Made by a program: the position numbers and the translations under genes. From Terriglobia bacterium (lineage in GTDB: Bacteria > Acidobacteriota > Terriglobia > Acidiferrales > UBA7541): a DNA stretch of 64,000 nt. This document shows positions 34,633 through 44,694 of this stretch, in pieces (positions within the stretch are counted from its first letter, which is position 1; each line of letters starts with the position of its first letter). A model generated the notes under the pieces. It saw nothing but the letters and a program-made list of their open reading frames with translations, was not told where the DNA came from and made no database searches. The stretch covers positions 62,001 to 126,000 of the forward strand of contig JAIQFB010000007.1 in the NCBI GenBank assembly GCA_020073485.1. Direction: 5' to 3'.

Positions 34633-35616
34633 GAACGACTCCAGGGCTTCAGGGACAAAAAGTTCCTGCGGCGACAGCAATCGCTTGGAAAGGCCCTGCT
34701 CGAAGGAATAACGCAGGAACGTGCTCAGGCCATTTGCGTTCGGCTCGAATCCGTAGGGCCAGAAATCCTTGCCCATCAGGTCGCGCGTCTGCTCGGCATG
34801 GCGGATCTGCCAAGGGAGCATGGTCTTGAGCGCGGCCGGCTCGAATAGGTCTTCGTACACTTCGCGCTGCGCCTGGACGAACGCTTTGTAGAGCGATTGC
34901 GCGATCCACCGATGCTGTTCGTAGAGTTCGCGGCGAATCACGATGGTGTGCATGATGGGGAAAATGCGGGTGCGCTGGAAGTGCTCGCGCTCCACGGTTT
35001 CGTAGTCCTCGAACAGGCGGCGGACGGCGGGGTTTCCCTTCATGAAGGCGGACGGCGCGCGCGGGGAATAGATGGCGTCTATTTCTCCGTCCACAAGCAT
35101 CTGGTTGAGGGTTTTATTTTCAGCGATGTTTTCGAGGCTGATTTCGGGTGGCAGGGAGACCGTCTGCTTTTCGGTGCGGCCGGGCTGCTCTTCGCCGCCG
35201 CGAAAATAGGCGACGCTGGAAACCGGAACTTGGTAGTCGTCGCTCAAAATGCCGCGAATCCACACGCCTGCGGTGAGCTGGTATTCCGGATTGCCCACTC
35301 GCTTGCCGATCAGGTCCCTGGGCTCGCGGATGCCGCTGTTGCGGTTCACGTAGATGCAGGAGTGGCGGAAGGAGCGCGAAGGAAAAACGGGAATGGCCAC
35401 GAACGGCCGGGGCTCGCGGAACATCGACAGCGTGTAGGAGGAGAGCGACATTTCGGCCACGTCGAATTCGCGGTGGCGGATCATGCGGAAAAAAGTTTCC
35501 TCGACCGGGATGTTGATGTACGTCAGGTCGATTCCGTCGACGGGGATGCGGTCTTCCAGGAGCGCGCGCGTGCGGTCGTAATTCCAGCAAGCCAACGACA
35601 ATCGAAGTTTGGACAT
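34624..35616 (-). CDS. 4,5-dihydroxyphthalate decarboxylase-like / substrate-binding-fold protein
   Basis: A protein of 330 aa, start at 35616 (MSKLRLSLACWNYDRT); the longer frame upstream has no family match. The fold is that of periplasmic binding proteins but without a signal peptide: VEETFFRMIRHREFDVAEMSLSSY (in part), FPSRSFRHSCIYVNRNSGI, DLIGKRVGNPEYQLTAGVW. Annotated relatives are called 4,5-dihydroxyphthalate decarboxylase, but most have no proven activity. Its stop codon lies within the TCTCAAA repeat. It is divergent from an ABC exporter. Confidence 0.65.
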   Translation of the reverse strand: MSKLRLSLACWNYDRTRALLEDRIPVDGIDLTYINIPVEETFFRMIRHREFDVAEMSLSSYTLSMFREPRPFVAIPVFPSRSFRHSCIYVNRNSGIREPRDLIGKRVGNPEYQLTAGVWIRGILSDDYQVPVSSVAYFRGGEEQPGRTEKQTVSLPPEISLENIAENKTLNQMLVDGEIDAIYSPRAPSAFMKGNPAVRRLFEDYETVEREHFQRTRIFPIMHTIVIRRELYEQHRWIAQSLYKAFVQAQREVYEDLFEPAALKTMLPWQIRHAEQTRDLMGKDFWPYGFEPNANGLSTFLRYSFEQGLSKRLLSPQELFVPEALESFKI

Positions 35617-35750
35617 GGTGTAGTGTTTTCGGCGCCCGATCTTGCGTCCGCGCGGTAGCGATAAGAGCAAACGCCGATTCCTTTTGTCAAGCGCCAAGGA
35701 CCGTTCCAGAGTGGCGGCCAATGTATCAAATACCCTAAGATGGACATCTC

Positions 35751-37730
35751 ATGAGAATGGCCGGTGGATTCGGCGGAATCGGAACGCAGCGCGGCATGGG
35801 TGGGCACGCGGAGAGAAGTCCGCGTTCGCGCGAAGGCCGCGAAGTATCTCCCCCGAAAGACGGCAAGGCCAAGCTCAGCCGGGCGTGGGACCAACTGCCT
35901 CAAATCTGGGCGCTGCTGAAGCCGCGGCGAGGGTTGCTGGCCCTTGGGCTTGTGCTCATGGCCGTCAACCGTGTTTCCGGTTTGATCCTTCCCGCGTCAC
36001 AAAAATATTTATTCGATAATGTGTTCTCCAAGCACCAAACGAAACTCCTGATGCCGCTGGTGGCGGCCGTATTGCTTGCCACGCTGATTCAGGGCGTGAC
36101 GTCCTACGCGCTGACGCAACTGCTCTCGAAGGCCGCGCAACGCATGATCACCGAGCTGCGGCGTAAGGTGCAGGAGCATGTGGGGCGGCTGCCTGTGGCG
36201 TACTACGACGCGAACAAGACCGGCGCGTTGGTCTCGCGCATCATGAGCGACGTCGAGGGCGTGCGGAATCTGATCGGCACCGGCCTGGTCGAATTTCTAG
36301 GTGGACTGCTCACGGCCACGATTGCGCTGGTGCTGCTGCTGCGAATCAGTCCGCTGATGACGGGCGTTGCGTTCACGCTGCTGCTGGTCGCCATGTTGTC
36401 GTTGCGCAAGGCATTCGGCACCATCCGGCCGATTTTCCGCGAGAGGTCGAAGATCAACGCCGAAGTGAGCGGACGGCTCACCGAATCGCTTTCAGGCGTG
36501 CGCGTGGTAAAGGGCTACCACGCGGAGGCTCGCGAACACGATGTGTTCACGACGGGCGTGAACCGGCTGCTCGATAACGTACTGCGCTCGCTGACCACGA
36601 TGTCCATGATGAGTTTTTCGACCACGGCGCTGCTCGGCGTGTCCGGCGCGCTGGTGATGCTGATCGGCGCGCACGAAATTCAGGCCGGCACGCTTACCGT
36701 CGGCGGCTACGTCAGCTACATGGCGTTTCTTGCGTTTCTGGTGGCGCCCGTATTTCAGGTCGTGGGCATCGGCACGCAGCTCACCGAGGCGATCGCGGGC
36801 CTGGAGCGCACCCGCGAAGTCCTGGACGAGCGGCCCGAGGATGAAGACCCGCGCCGCACGGTCACGCTGCCCGATATTGCCGGCGAACTGGCGTTCGATC
36901 ACGTCAGCTTTTCGTACGAGCCGGGAAAACCGGTGCTTCAGGACGTGAGTTTTCTCGCGAAACCCGGCACGGTGACGGCGCTGGTGGGGTCGTCCGGGTC
37001 GGGAAAATCCACGATGATCGGGCTGATCGCCGCGTTTCATGTTCCGGTCGAGGGACGCGTGCTGGTCGATGGCGTAGACCTGGCCAAGGTGCGCCTCGAT
37101 TCCTACCGCACGCGCCTGGGCGTGGTGTTGCAGGAGTCGTTTCTGTTTGACGGGTCGATCCGCGAAAACGTGGCGTTTTCGCGGCCTTTTGCGACCGAGG
37201 AAGAAATTCTGGCCGCGTGCCGCATCGCGCGCGTCGATGAATTCGCCGAGCGCTTTCCGGAACAATACGACACGATTATCGGCGAGCGCGGCGTAAAGCT
37301 AAGTGGCGGCCAGCGCCAGCGCGTCTCGATTGCCCGCGCGATTCTGGCCGACCCGCGCATCCTGATTCTTGACGAAGCGACGTCCAGCCTCGATTCCGAA
37401 TCCGAGATGCTGATCCAGGAGGGTCTGGCGCAACTGATGCGCGGGCGCACCACGTTTGTCATCGCCCACCGCCTCTCGACCATTCGGCGCGCCGACCAGA
37501 TTCTTGTGGTCGAAGCGGGAAAAATCGTCGAGCGCGGAACCCATGCTTTCCTTTATGCCGCGAACGGGCGCTACCGCGAACTCTACGACAAGCAGCACGG
37601 CCTTGAGGCCAATCTGTTTTTGGCCACGGGCGAAGGCGACTTGCCAGACCCTTCCGAAGCCGATTCCGAGTCCGTGCGCAACTCCGCCGATCCCGATGTG
37701 CTGCGCCTGATCCGCAATCCTCCCGCGTAA
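35751..37730 (+). CDS. ABC exporter, fused permease and ATPase (MsbA-like)
   Basis: A protein of 659 aa. An N-terminal basic leader of about 50 residues precedes a six-helix permease (about 60-350, with ITELRRKVQEHVGRLPVAYY and TGALVSRIMSDVEGV) and an ATPase (about 380-620): Walker A GSSGSGKST, Q-loop GVVLQESFLFDGSI, signature LSGGQRQRVS, Walker B ILILDEATSSLD, then IAHRLST. It should work as a homodimer exporting lipid or peptide. An acidic tail follows. The start could be either of two nearby ATGs. Confidence 0.9.
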   Translation: MRMAGGFGGIGTQRGMGGHAERSPRSREGREVSPPKDGKAKLSRAWDQLPQIWALLKPRRGLLALGLVLMAVNRVSGLILPASQKYLFDNVFSKHQTKLLMPLVAAVLLATLIQGVTSYALTQLLSKAAQRMITELRRKVQEHVGRLPVAYYDANKTGALVSRIMSDVEGVRNLIGTGLVEFLGGLLTATIALVLLLRISPLMTGVAFTLLLVAMLSLRKAFGTIRPIFRERSKINAEVSGRLTESLSGVRVVKGYHAEAREHDVFTTGVNRLLDNVLRSLTTMSMMSFSTTALLGVSGALVMLIGAHEIQAGTLTVGGYVSYMAFLAFLVAPVFQVVGIGTQLTEAIAGLERTREVLDERPEDEDPRRTVTLPDIAGELAFDHVSFSYEPGKPVLQDVSFLAKPGTVTALVGSSGSGKSTMIGLIAAFHVPVEGRVLVDGVDLAKVRLDSYRTRLGVVLQESFLFDGSIRENVAFSRPFATEEEILAACRIARVDEFAERFPEQYDTIIGERGVKLSGGQRQRVSIARAILADPRILILDEATSSLDSESEMLIQEGLAQLMRGRTTFVIAHRLSTIRRADQILVVEAGKIVERGTHAFLYAANGRYRELYDKQHGLEANLFLATGEGDLPDPSEADSESVRNSADPDVLRLIRNPPA

Positions 37731-37811
37731 GCGGTATTTAGTTGCCGCGCCCTCCGATTCCATCTATAAACCTGAACGAAATGCAGAACGATATTCCGGG
37801 AGGGAAATAAG

Positions 37812-38804
37812 ATGCGAACTTGTGTGTTTAGCCGGACGATTTGCGCCGTGTTGCTCATTGGATTCGCCTACAGCGCCGCTTCCGCGCAATCGTGGGAAAT
37901 GCCGAGCGAGGCGCAGCGGTGCCCCTCGAAGTGGGGCGCGAAGGATGAGATCGGCTCCGGCAACCTGATGAAGCCGGAGATGGCGCTGAAGGCGGCGAAA
38001 CTGATTCACACCGGCGAGGTGTTTTCGCTCGGATTCCCTCTTTCGAGCGAACTGCCGCTGATCTCCGGGCGGCGCTTCGATCTGCACATGAAGCGCAGCA
38101 CGGCCACCGATCCCGGGACGCGCGGCGAAAACGAGGAGATCGTCATCACGGAACTGGGACAAGTGGGTACGCAACTCGACGCCTTCGCGCACCAAATTTA
38201 TGGCGGAAAATATTACAACTGTTTCACGGACCACGACATGAGCTTCTCGTCGGGCGGGGATCTGGCGGGCGGCGGGCGACAGGGATTTCCGCATCTTAGT
38301 GTCGACAAAATTCCGGACATCATGACGCGCGGCGTACTGATCGACGTGGCGGCGCTGAAGAATGTGGACATGCTGCCAGCCGGCACCATCATCACGGCGG
38401 AAGATCTGCAGCAGGCGCTGGCGAAGGAGAATGTGAAGCTTGAGCCCGGCGACGCCGTCATGATCCATACCGGATGGGGAAAGCTGTACACGGTGAAGGA
38501 CAAGGACCGCTACCTGGCTTCCTCGCCCGGCATCGGCATCGAGGCGGGGGAATGGCTGATCCGGCAGAATCCGATGCTGGTGGGAACCGATACTTGCTGC
38601 GTCGAGGTCCGGCCATACCCGGGGCAGAAGGTAAATCTGCCGATTCACGCGATGTTTTTAATTGTCAATGGAGTCTATTTGGTCGAGAACTTGAGGCTGG
38701 AACCGCTCGCGGCCGCGAGTGCCTATGAGACGGCCTACATCATGGAACCGTTGAAAATGGAAGGAGGGACAGGATCGACGATTGCACCCATCGCGGTTCG
38801 TTGA
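37812..38804 (+). CDS. Secreted cyclase-family protein (kynurenine formamidase fold)
   Basis: A protein of 330 aa with GGGAGGG before the ATG and a signal peptide ending ASA. It matches the cyclase family (VFSLGFPLS, VLIDVAAL, GDAVMIHTGWGKLY). The classical motif HxGTHxDxPxH is here QVGTQLDAFAH: two metal-binding His are Gln, while Asp and the last His remain. The metal site, and so the reaction, must differ from kynurenine formamidase. Stands alone. Confidence 0.8.
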   Translation: MRTCVFSRTICAVLLIGFAYSAASAQSWEMPSEAQRCPSKWGAKDEIGSGNLMKPEMALKAAKLIHTGEVFSLGFPLSSELPLISGRRFDLHMKRSTATDPGTRGENEEIVITELGQVGTQLDAFAHQIYGGKYYNCFTDHDMSFSSGGDLAGGGRQGFPHLSVDKIPDIMTRGVLIDVAALKNVDMLPAGTIITAEDLQQALAKENVKLEPGDAVMIHTGWGKLYTVKDKDRYLASSPGIGIEAGEWLIRQNPMLVGTDTCCVEVRPYPGQKVNLPIHAMFLIVNGVYLVENLRLEPLAAASAYETAYIMEPLKMEGGTGSTIAPIAVR

Positions 38805-38854
38805 GGGGAGAGAGGTGTGCAGGTTGGGAAGATGTGCGCGGAAAAAGCAAAGAA

Positions 38855-38889
38855 TTAACGAAGAGGACACAGAGGTCGCAGAGAAAACC
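38855..38889. repeat. Partial family C repeat
   Basis: ACGAAGAGGACACAGAGGTC plus GCAGAGAAAACC matches the right half of the copies near 8.1 and 9.7 kb. Confidence 0.6.
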
Positions 38890-38952
38890 TAAAAAGCCTC
38901 AGATGTGGAAAAATTGCACCGGCAAACGTAAACCCGCAGCGGTAGGTGACCC

Positions 38953-39867
38953 CTACTTGATGTTCGGGATCTCGAGTTCCGGATTTTCCGCCGCGCGTTG
39001 CCGCACCAGCGTGATGAAGGCGGTCGAGGAGCGGGGCAATGTGCGGTCGCGGCGGTAGACCAGGCCCAGTTCGCGCCACAGTTCCAGATCGGCGATGGGA
39101 ATCAGTTTCACTTCGCCGGCGCGGACTTCGTTGCGCGCGAAACTCTGGCTGATCAGCGAAACGCCCAAGCCCGCGGCCACGAAACACTTGATCATGCCCA
39201 CGCTGGTCAATTCCATGGTGATTTGCAGTTGCGAGCGGTAGGGCCGGAAATGCTTGTCCAGCAACTGGCGCGTGTAGCCGGTGCGGGGGAAAATCAAGGG
39301 CTGCTCGGCGATATCCTTCATGCGGACGCTCTTGAGCTTGGCCAGGGGATTGCGCGGGCTCACCATCAGCATCACGCGATCCCGGAAGATCGAATGGATC
39401 TTGAGGCTGGGCGACTTGGCGGGCAGCGTCACGATGCCGACGTCGACCGAGCCGTCCTCTACCTTTTGCAGCACCTTGTGGCTGAAGTTGCGATAGATGC
39501 TGATCTGCACCGACGGGTAAAGTTTGTGATATTCCGCAAAAATTTCGGGCAGCACGTACAGGCAGGTCGCTTCGTTCGCCCCGAGGGCGAGCACGCCGCG
39601 GGGCGTGGTGGCCTTATCGGCCACGGCGCGCAAGGATTCGCCGCGCAAGTTGACCATCCGCACCGCGTATTCAAACAGGGTTTCCCCGGCGGAGGTCAGC
39701 CGCACGGATTTGCGGCCGCGATCGAACAGCTTTTCGCCGTATTCCTGTTCGAGTTGACGTACTTGGGCGCTGACAGCAGGCTGCGAGCGGAATAATTTTT
39801 GCCCGGCGCGCGAGAAACTGCCGAGCTTCGCGATTTCAATGAAAGTAGTGAGCTGGTCGAAATCCAT
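38953..39867 (-). CDS. LysR family transcriptional regulator
   Basis: A protein of 304 aa; start at 39867 (MDFDQLTTFIEIAKLGSFSRAG). The N-terminal winged helix-turn-helix covers about 1-60 (GSFSRAGQKLFRSQPAVSAQVRQLE) and the effector domain the rest. It is divergent from gltBD, separated by 240 bases that contain a perfect LysR-type palindrome, so it is probably a regulator of glutamate synthase, in the manner of GltC in Bacillus. That role is inferred from position. Confidence 0.9.
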   Translation of the reverse strand: MDFDQLTTFIEIAKLGSFSRAGQKLFRSQPAVSAQVRQLEQEYGEKLFDRGRKSVRLTSAGETLFEYAVRMVNLRGESLRAVADKATTPRGVLALGANEATCLYVLPEIFAEYHKLYPSVQISIYRNFSHKVLQKVEDGSVDVGIVTLPAKSPSLKIHSIFRDRVMLMVSPRNPLAKLKSVRMKDIAEQPLIFPRTGYTRQLLDKHFRPYRSQLQITMELTSVGMIKCFVAAGLGVSLISQSFARNEVRAGEVKLIPIADLELWRELGLVYRRDRTLPRSSTAFITLVRQRAAENPELEIPNIK

Positions 39868-39955
39868 AATTTCGTCGTGGAAGTATAACAGAAGGGCGGC
39901 CGATTCAGGCCACCAATTCAAAATTTTGATCCTACCGATAGCAAATCCAGGGGTC

Positions 39956-39972
39956 ATTGTCCGTGGGACAAT
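39956..39972. promoter_or_regulatory. LysR-type operator candidate between lysR and gltB
   Basis: ATTGTCC-GTG-GGACAAT is a perfect seven-base inverted repeat. It contains T-N11-A (T at 39958, A at 39970), the core of LysR boxes. A TAAGAT at 39989-39994 could be the gltB -10 box, putting the operator over the -35 region, as expected for an activator. Confidence 0.65.
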
Positions 39973-40107
39973 CGGCCCGCGGCAATGGTAAGATGAACGC
40001 TTTCCGGAAATCGGTCAGGAACCGGGGTCGACGTGTCTGTGCGACCGGTTTCGCGGGTAGGGCTTACTTTCGCGCGCCTGACCAGGGATTAAGACAAGGC
40101 CAATATC

Positions 40108-43100
40108 ATGACGGAAATTTATCCATTTCGGGGCTTGCCGAAGGCTCAGGGACTGTACCGGCCCGAGCACGAGCACGACGCTTGCGGCATCGGCTTCGTG
40201 GCCAGCATCGAGGGCCGCAAATCGCACGATATCGTGCTTAAGGGTGTGCAGATTCTGATCAACCTGGCGCATCGCGGCGCCTGCGGATGCGATCCCCAAA
40301 CCGGTGACGGCGCCGGCATATTGATTCAGATTCCCCACGCTTTCTTAGCGAAGGAAACAGCGAGCTTGGGCTTTTCCCTGCCCGCGCCGGGCGAGTACGG
40401 CGTGGGCATGGTATTTCTTCCCGTGGACCCGCATGACCGGTTGCTGTGCGAAGGGATCATCGAGAAAATCGCACGCGAAGAAGGGTTAAGCGTTTTGGGC
40501 TGGCGCGATACGCCGATCAACGGCAACATGATCGGCCGCGTGGCGCGCGCCTCGCAGCCGTACATCGAGCAAGTGTTCATCCGCAGGGCTGCGGGCATGG
40601 ATCAGGACGCGCTCGAGCGCAAGCTGTACGTGGTACGCAAGCGCGCCGAAGCCGAGGTGCTCGCCACCGACTTGAAAGAGAAGGAATTTTTTTATGTTCC
40701 CTCTCTTTCCTCGCGCACCATCGTGTACAAGGGGCTGCTGCTCGCGCCCCAAATCACCGATTTTTACAAAGAACTCCTCGATCCTGAATTGACCAGCGGG
40801 CTTTGCCTGGTTCACCAGCGCTTTTCGACCAACACGTTTCCGAGCTGGAAGCTGGCGCACCCGTACCGCTACATCTGCCACAATGGCGAAATCAACACGC
40901 TGCGCGGAAATGTGAACTGGATGCACGCGCGCCAGTCCGTGCTGGCCTCGCCCTTGTTCGGCGACGACATCAAGAAACTCCTGCCGATCATCACCGCAGG
41001 CGGCAGCGATTCCGCCATGCTCGATAACGCCGTGGAGCTGCTGACGCTTTCCGGCCGATCGCTTCCGCACGTGATGTCCATGCTGATCCCGGAAGCCTGG
41101 GACCATGACGCCACCATGCCCGAGGACATCAAAGCGTTTTACGAATACCACGCGTCATTGATGGAGCCGTGGGACGGCCCGGCAGCGGTCGCGTTCACCG
41201 ACGGAAGAATTATCGGCGCCAAGTTGGACCGCAACGGTCTGCGCCCCGGACGCTTCCTGGTCACCAACGACGGCCTGGTGGTGCTGGCGTCGGAAGCGGG
41301 CGTGCTGCCCATCAAGCCCGAGGATGTGCGCATGAAGGGCAGGCTTGCGCCCGGCCGCATTTTCCTGGTCGATACCGAACAGAAGAGGCTGATCACCGAC
41401 GAGGAAGCCAAGAAACAACTGGCGGCGCGCCAGCCGTACGCGCAGTGGCTCAAGGAAAATCAGATTACGCTCGACCATCTGCCGAGCCCGACGCATGTGC
41501 TGCCGACCAACCACGACACGATCCTGATGCGGCAGCGCGCGTTCGGCTACACGGATGAGGATTTGAAGACAATTCTTTCCCCGTCGGCGCTCGCCGGAGA
41601 GGAACCTGTCGGCTCGATGGGCATCGACACGCCGCTGGCGTGCCTGTCCGACAAGCCGCAGCTCCTGTTCAATTATTTCAAGCAGACGTTTGCGCAGGTC
41701 ACCAATCCGGCCATCGACTCGATCCGCGAAGGCCTGGTGATGTCGCTGAATTCCTATATCGGAAGCGAAGGCAACATCCTCGACGAGACGCCGAAGAACT
41801 GCCACACGCTGAAATTGCGGCATCCCGTCATCTCCAACTGGCGTCTTGAAAAATTGCGCCGCGTGAGCTGGGGAAGTTTCCTGGCGGCCAGCCTGCCCAT
41901 GTTGTTTCGCGTGAAGGGCGGCGAAGAGCAGCTGGACCTGGCGATCGAAACGCTGTGCCGGCGCGCTTCGCTGGCGATCAAATCGGGTTACACGCTGCTG
42001 ATCTTGTCCGACCGCGGAGTGGACAACGAATATGCGCCGATTCCGAGCCTGCTAGCGCTTTCCGCGGTGCACAACCATCTGATCCGCGAAAAAACGCGCA
42101 ACCAGGTGGCCTTGATCGTGGAATCGGGCGAGCCGCGCGAAGTGATGCACTTTGCCTTGCTGTTGGGCTACGGCGCAAGCGCCGTGAACCCGTATCTCGC
42201 GATTGAAACTCTCGAAGACCGCCACAGGGCCGGAGCGTTCCCTCCGGAATATACCTGGGACAAGGTTTTCAAGAGCTACATGAAGGCCATCGACAAGGGG
42301 CTTCTCAAGACTTTCTCGAAGATGGGAATTTCCACGCTGCAGAGTTACCAGGGCGCCCAGATTTTCGAGACCGTTGGGTTGAATCAGGCGCTCGTCGAGA
42401 AATATTTCACCGGCACGTCCTCGCGCATCGAAGGCGTGGGCATCGAAGTGCTGGCCCGCGAAGCGCTGATGAAGCACGAATTCGCGATGCAGCCGCCGCA
42501 CGAGTCCGATACCGAACTGCGTGTTGGCGGTGAATACCAATTCCGAGTGCGCGGCGAGCGGCACCTGCTGAATCCGTCAACGGTCAGCAAGCTGCAGCAC
42601 GCCGTGCGCAACTCAAAGTTCGAAACGTTCCGCGAGTTCGCGGACATCGTGAACCAGCAGAACCGCGACTTGCAGATGCTGCGCGGCATGTTCGACTTCA
42701 AGCCCGCCGGCCCCGCCGTGCCGCTCGAGGAAGTCGAGCCCGCCGCCGAAATCGTGAAGCGCTTCGCGACCGGAGCGATGTCCTTCGGCTCGATCAGCAA
42801 GGAAGCGCACGAAACGCTGGCTATCGCCATGAACCGCATCGGCGGAAAATCGAACACCGGCGAGGGCGGCGAGGACGAGGCGCGGTTCACGCCCGACGCC
42901 AACGGCGACCTGCGCCGCAGCGCCATCAAGCAGGTGGCCTCGGCGCGTTTCGGCGTGACGACCAATTATCTGATCAACGCCGACGACTTGCAGATCAAGA
43001 TCGCGCAAGGCGCAAAGCCCGGCGAAGGCGGCCAGTTGCCCGGCCATAAGGTCGACGACGTGATCGCCCGCGTGCGCCACTCAATCGCGGGCGTGGGACT

Positions 43101-44694
43101 GATTTCTCCCCCGCCGCATCACGATATTTATTCGATCGAGGACCTGGCGCAGCTGATTTTCGATTTGAAAAACGTCAATCCGCAGGCGCGCATTTCCGTG
43201 AAACTCGTCGCCGAGGTGGGCGTGGGCACGGTGGCGGCCGGCGTGGCCAAGGCTCACGCGGACGTCATCCTCATCAGTGGCTATGACGGCGGAACCGGCG
43301 CGTCGCCCATCAGCTCGATCCGCCATGCGGGCATTCCCTGGGAACTTGGACTGGCCGAAACGCAGCAGGTCCTGGTGATGAACGATCTGCGCAGCCGCGT
43401 GCGCTTGCAGGTGGACGGCAAGTTGCAGACCGGACGCGACGTTGCGGTTGGAGCACTGCTAGGCGCCGAGGAGTTCGGCTTTGCCACCACGCCGCTCATC
43501 GCCATGGGCTGCATCATGATGCGCAAATGCCATTTGAATACCTGCCCGGTCGGCGTCGCGACGCAAGACCCGGAACTTCGGAAGAAATTCCGGGGCACGC
43601 CCGAGAACGTAATCAATTTCCTGTTCTATGTGGCCGAGGACCTGCGCCTGATCATGGCCGAACTCGGCTTCCGGAAAATGGACGAAATGATCGGCCGCGT
43701 CGATTGCCTGGTGCAGCGCAAGGACGTGGACCACTGGAAAGCGAAAAGTATCGATCTGTCGTCGGTGCTTTACAATCCGCCGATGCCCAGCCACGTGGGC
43801 CGGCGCTGCACGCAGGCGCAGGATCACGGACTCTACGACGCGCTGGACATCAAGCTGATCGAGCAGGCCGGCGAGGCGATCGAGCATCTCACTCCGGTTT
43901 CGCTCAGCCTGCCGATTCGCAACGTGCACCGCACCGTCGGCGCGATGCTCAGCGGGCGAATCGCGCGCCGGCGCGGCTCCGAGGGTCTGCCGGACGATAC
44001 CATCCGCGTGCAGTTCCACGGCTGCGCGGGGCAAAGTTTCGGTGCGTTCCTTGCGAACGGCGTCACGTTGACTCTGGAAGGCGAAGCTAACGACTACGTG
44101 GGCAAGGGGCTTTCCGGAGGGCGGGTAATCATTTATCCGCCGCGCAATTCGACGTTCGTGCCGGAAGAAAATATTCTGGTGGGCAACGTGTGCCTGTACG
44201 GCGCGACCAGCGGCGAGGTTTTCCTGAATGGCATGGCCGGAGAGAGGTTCGCGGTGCGCAATTCCGGCGCCACGGCCGTCGTGGAAGGCGTCGGCGACCA
44301 TGGCTGCGAGTACATGACGCGCGGACTGGTCGTGGTGCTTGGCAAGACGGGGCGCAACTTCGCGGCGGGCATGACCGGCGGCATCGCCTACGTCCTCGAT
44401 CAGACGGGCGAGTTCGCTTCGGTGTGCTGCAACCGCACCGATGTGGATCTGGAGCCCGCGAGCGATGCGAAGGACATCGAGATCGTGCATCGCCTGGTCA
44501 CGCGCCATGCCGAATTCACCGACAGCCCGCAGGCGAAATGGATTTTGAAGCACTGGGACACCGTGGTGCAGAAATTCGTCAAGGTCTTCCCGCACGAGTA
44601 CAAACGCGTGCTGGGCGTTCCGCGAATCCCCGCGGGCGTGCTGGCCGCGCAGGCCGGCAAGTCTCAGGCGCAGGGGCAGGTGATTCGTGGGTAA
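40108..44694 (+). CDS. gltB: Glutamate synthase (NADPH), large subunit
   Basis: A protein of 1528 aa, full length. It transfers the amide of glutamine to 2-oxoglutarate. A 25-residue propeptide precedes Cys26 in HDACGIGF, the nucleophile of the glutaminase domain (to about 430). The central and FMN domains follow, with [12 protein letters not shown], the GTGASPISS segment and the 3Fe-4S motif [15 protein letters not shown]. The C-terminal GxGxG beta-helix (GFGGR-type repeats, here [14 protein letters not shown]) closes it. A leader of about 110 bases contains a hairpin at 40021-40050. gltD overlaps by eight bases. Confidence 0.97.
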   Translation: MTEIYPFRGLPKAQGLYRPEHEHDACGIGFVASIEGRKSHDIVLKGVQILINLAHRGACGCDPQTGDGAGILIQIPHAFLAKETASLGFSLPAPGEYGVGMVFLPVDPHDRLLCEGIIEKIAREEGLSVLGWRDTPINGNMIGRVARASQPYIEQVFIRRAAGMDQDALERKLYVVRKRAEAEVLATDLKEKEFFYVPSLSSRTIVYKGLLLAPQITDFYKELLDPELTSGLCLVHQRFSTNTFPSWKLAHPYRYICHNGEINTLRGNVNWMHARQSVLASPLFGDDIKKLLPIITAGGSDSAMLDNAVELLTLSGRSLPHVMSMLIPEAWDHDATMPEDIKAFYEYHASLMEPWDGPAAVAFTDGRIIGAKLDRNGLRPGRFLVTNDGLVVLASEAGVLPIKPEDVRMKGRLAPGRIFLVDTEQKRLITDEEAKKQLAARQPYAQWLKENQITLDHLPSPTHVLPTNHDTILMRQRAFGYTDEDLKTILSPSALAGEEPVGSMGIDTPLACLSDKPQLLFNYFKQTFAQVTNPAIDSIREGLVMSLNSYIGSEGNILDETPKNCHTLKLRHPVISNWRLEKLRRVSWGSFLAASLPMLFRVKGGEEQLDLAIETLCRRASLAIKSGYTLLILSDRGVDNEYAPIPSLLALSAVHNHLIREKTRNQVALIVESGEPREVMHFALLLGYGASAVNPYLAIETLEDRHRAGAFPPEYTWDKVFKSYMKAIDKGLLKTFSKMGISTLQSYQGAQIFETVGLNQALVEKYFTGTSSRIEGVGIEVLAREALMKHEFAMQPPHESDTELRVGGEYQFRVRGERHLLNPSTVSKLQHAVRNSKFETFREFADIVNQQNRDLQMLRGMFDFKPAGPAVPLEEVEPAAEIVKRFATGAMSFGSISKEAHETLAIAMNRIGGKSNTGEGGEDEARFTPDANGDLRRSAIKQVASARFGVTTNYLINADDLQIKIAQGAKPGEGGQLPGHKVDDVIARVRHSIAGVGLISPPPHHDIYSIEDLAQLIFDLKNVNPQARISVKLVAEVGVGTVAAGVAKAHADVILISGYDGGTGASPISSIRHAGIPWELGLAETQQVLVMNDLRSRVRLQVDGKLQTGRDVAVGALLGAEEFGFATTPLIAMGCIMMRKCHLNTCPVGVATQDPELRKKFRGTPENVINFLFYVAEDLRLIMAELGFRKMDEMIGRVDCLVQRKDVDHWKAKSIDLSSVLYNPPMPSHVGRRCTQAQDHGLYDALDIKLIEQAGEAIEHLTPVSLSLPIRNVHRTVGAMLSGRIARRRGSEGLPDDTIRVQFHGCAGQSFGAFLANGVTLTLEGEANDYVGKGLSGGRVIIYPPRNSTFVPEENILVGNVCLYGATSGEVFLNGMAGERFAVRNSGATAVVEGVGDHGCEYMTRGLVVVLGKTGRNFAAGMTGGIAYVLDQTGEFASVCCNRTDVDLEPASDAKDIEIVHRLVTRHAEFTDSPQAKWILKHWDTVVQKFVKVFPHEYKRVLGVPRIPAGVLAAQAGKSQAQGQVIRG

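Noticed and set aside
40021-40050. Leader hairpin of gltB as a riboswitch
   Set aside because: A stem (GGTCG/CGACC with flanking ACCGG/CCGGT) is present, but it matches no ligand-binding RNA I know and has no terminator partner.
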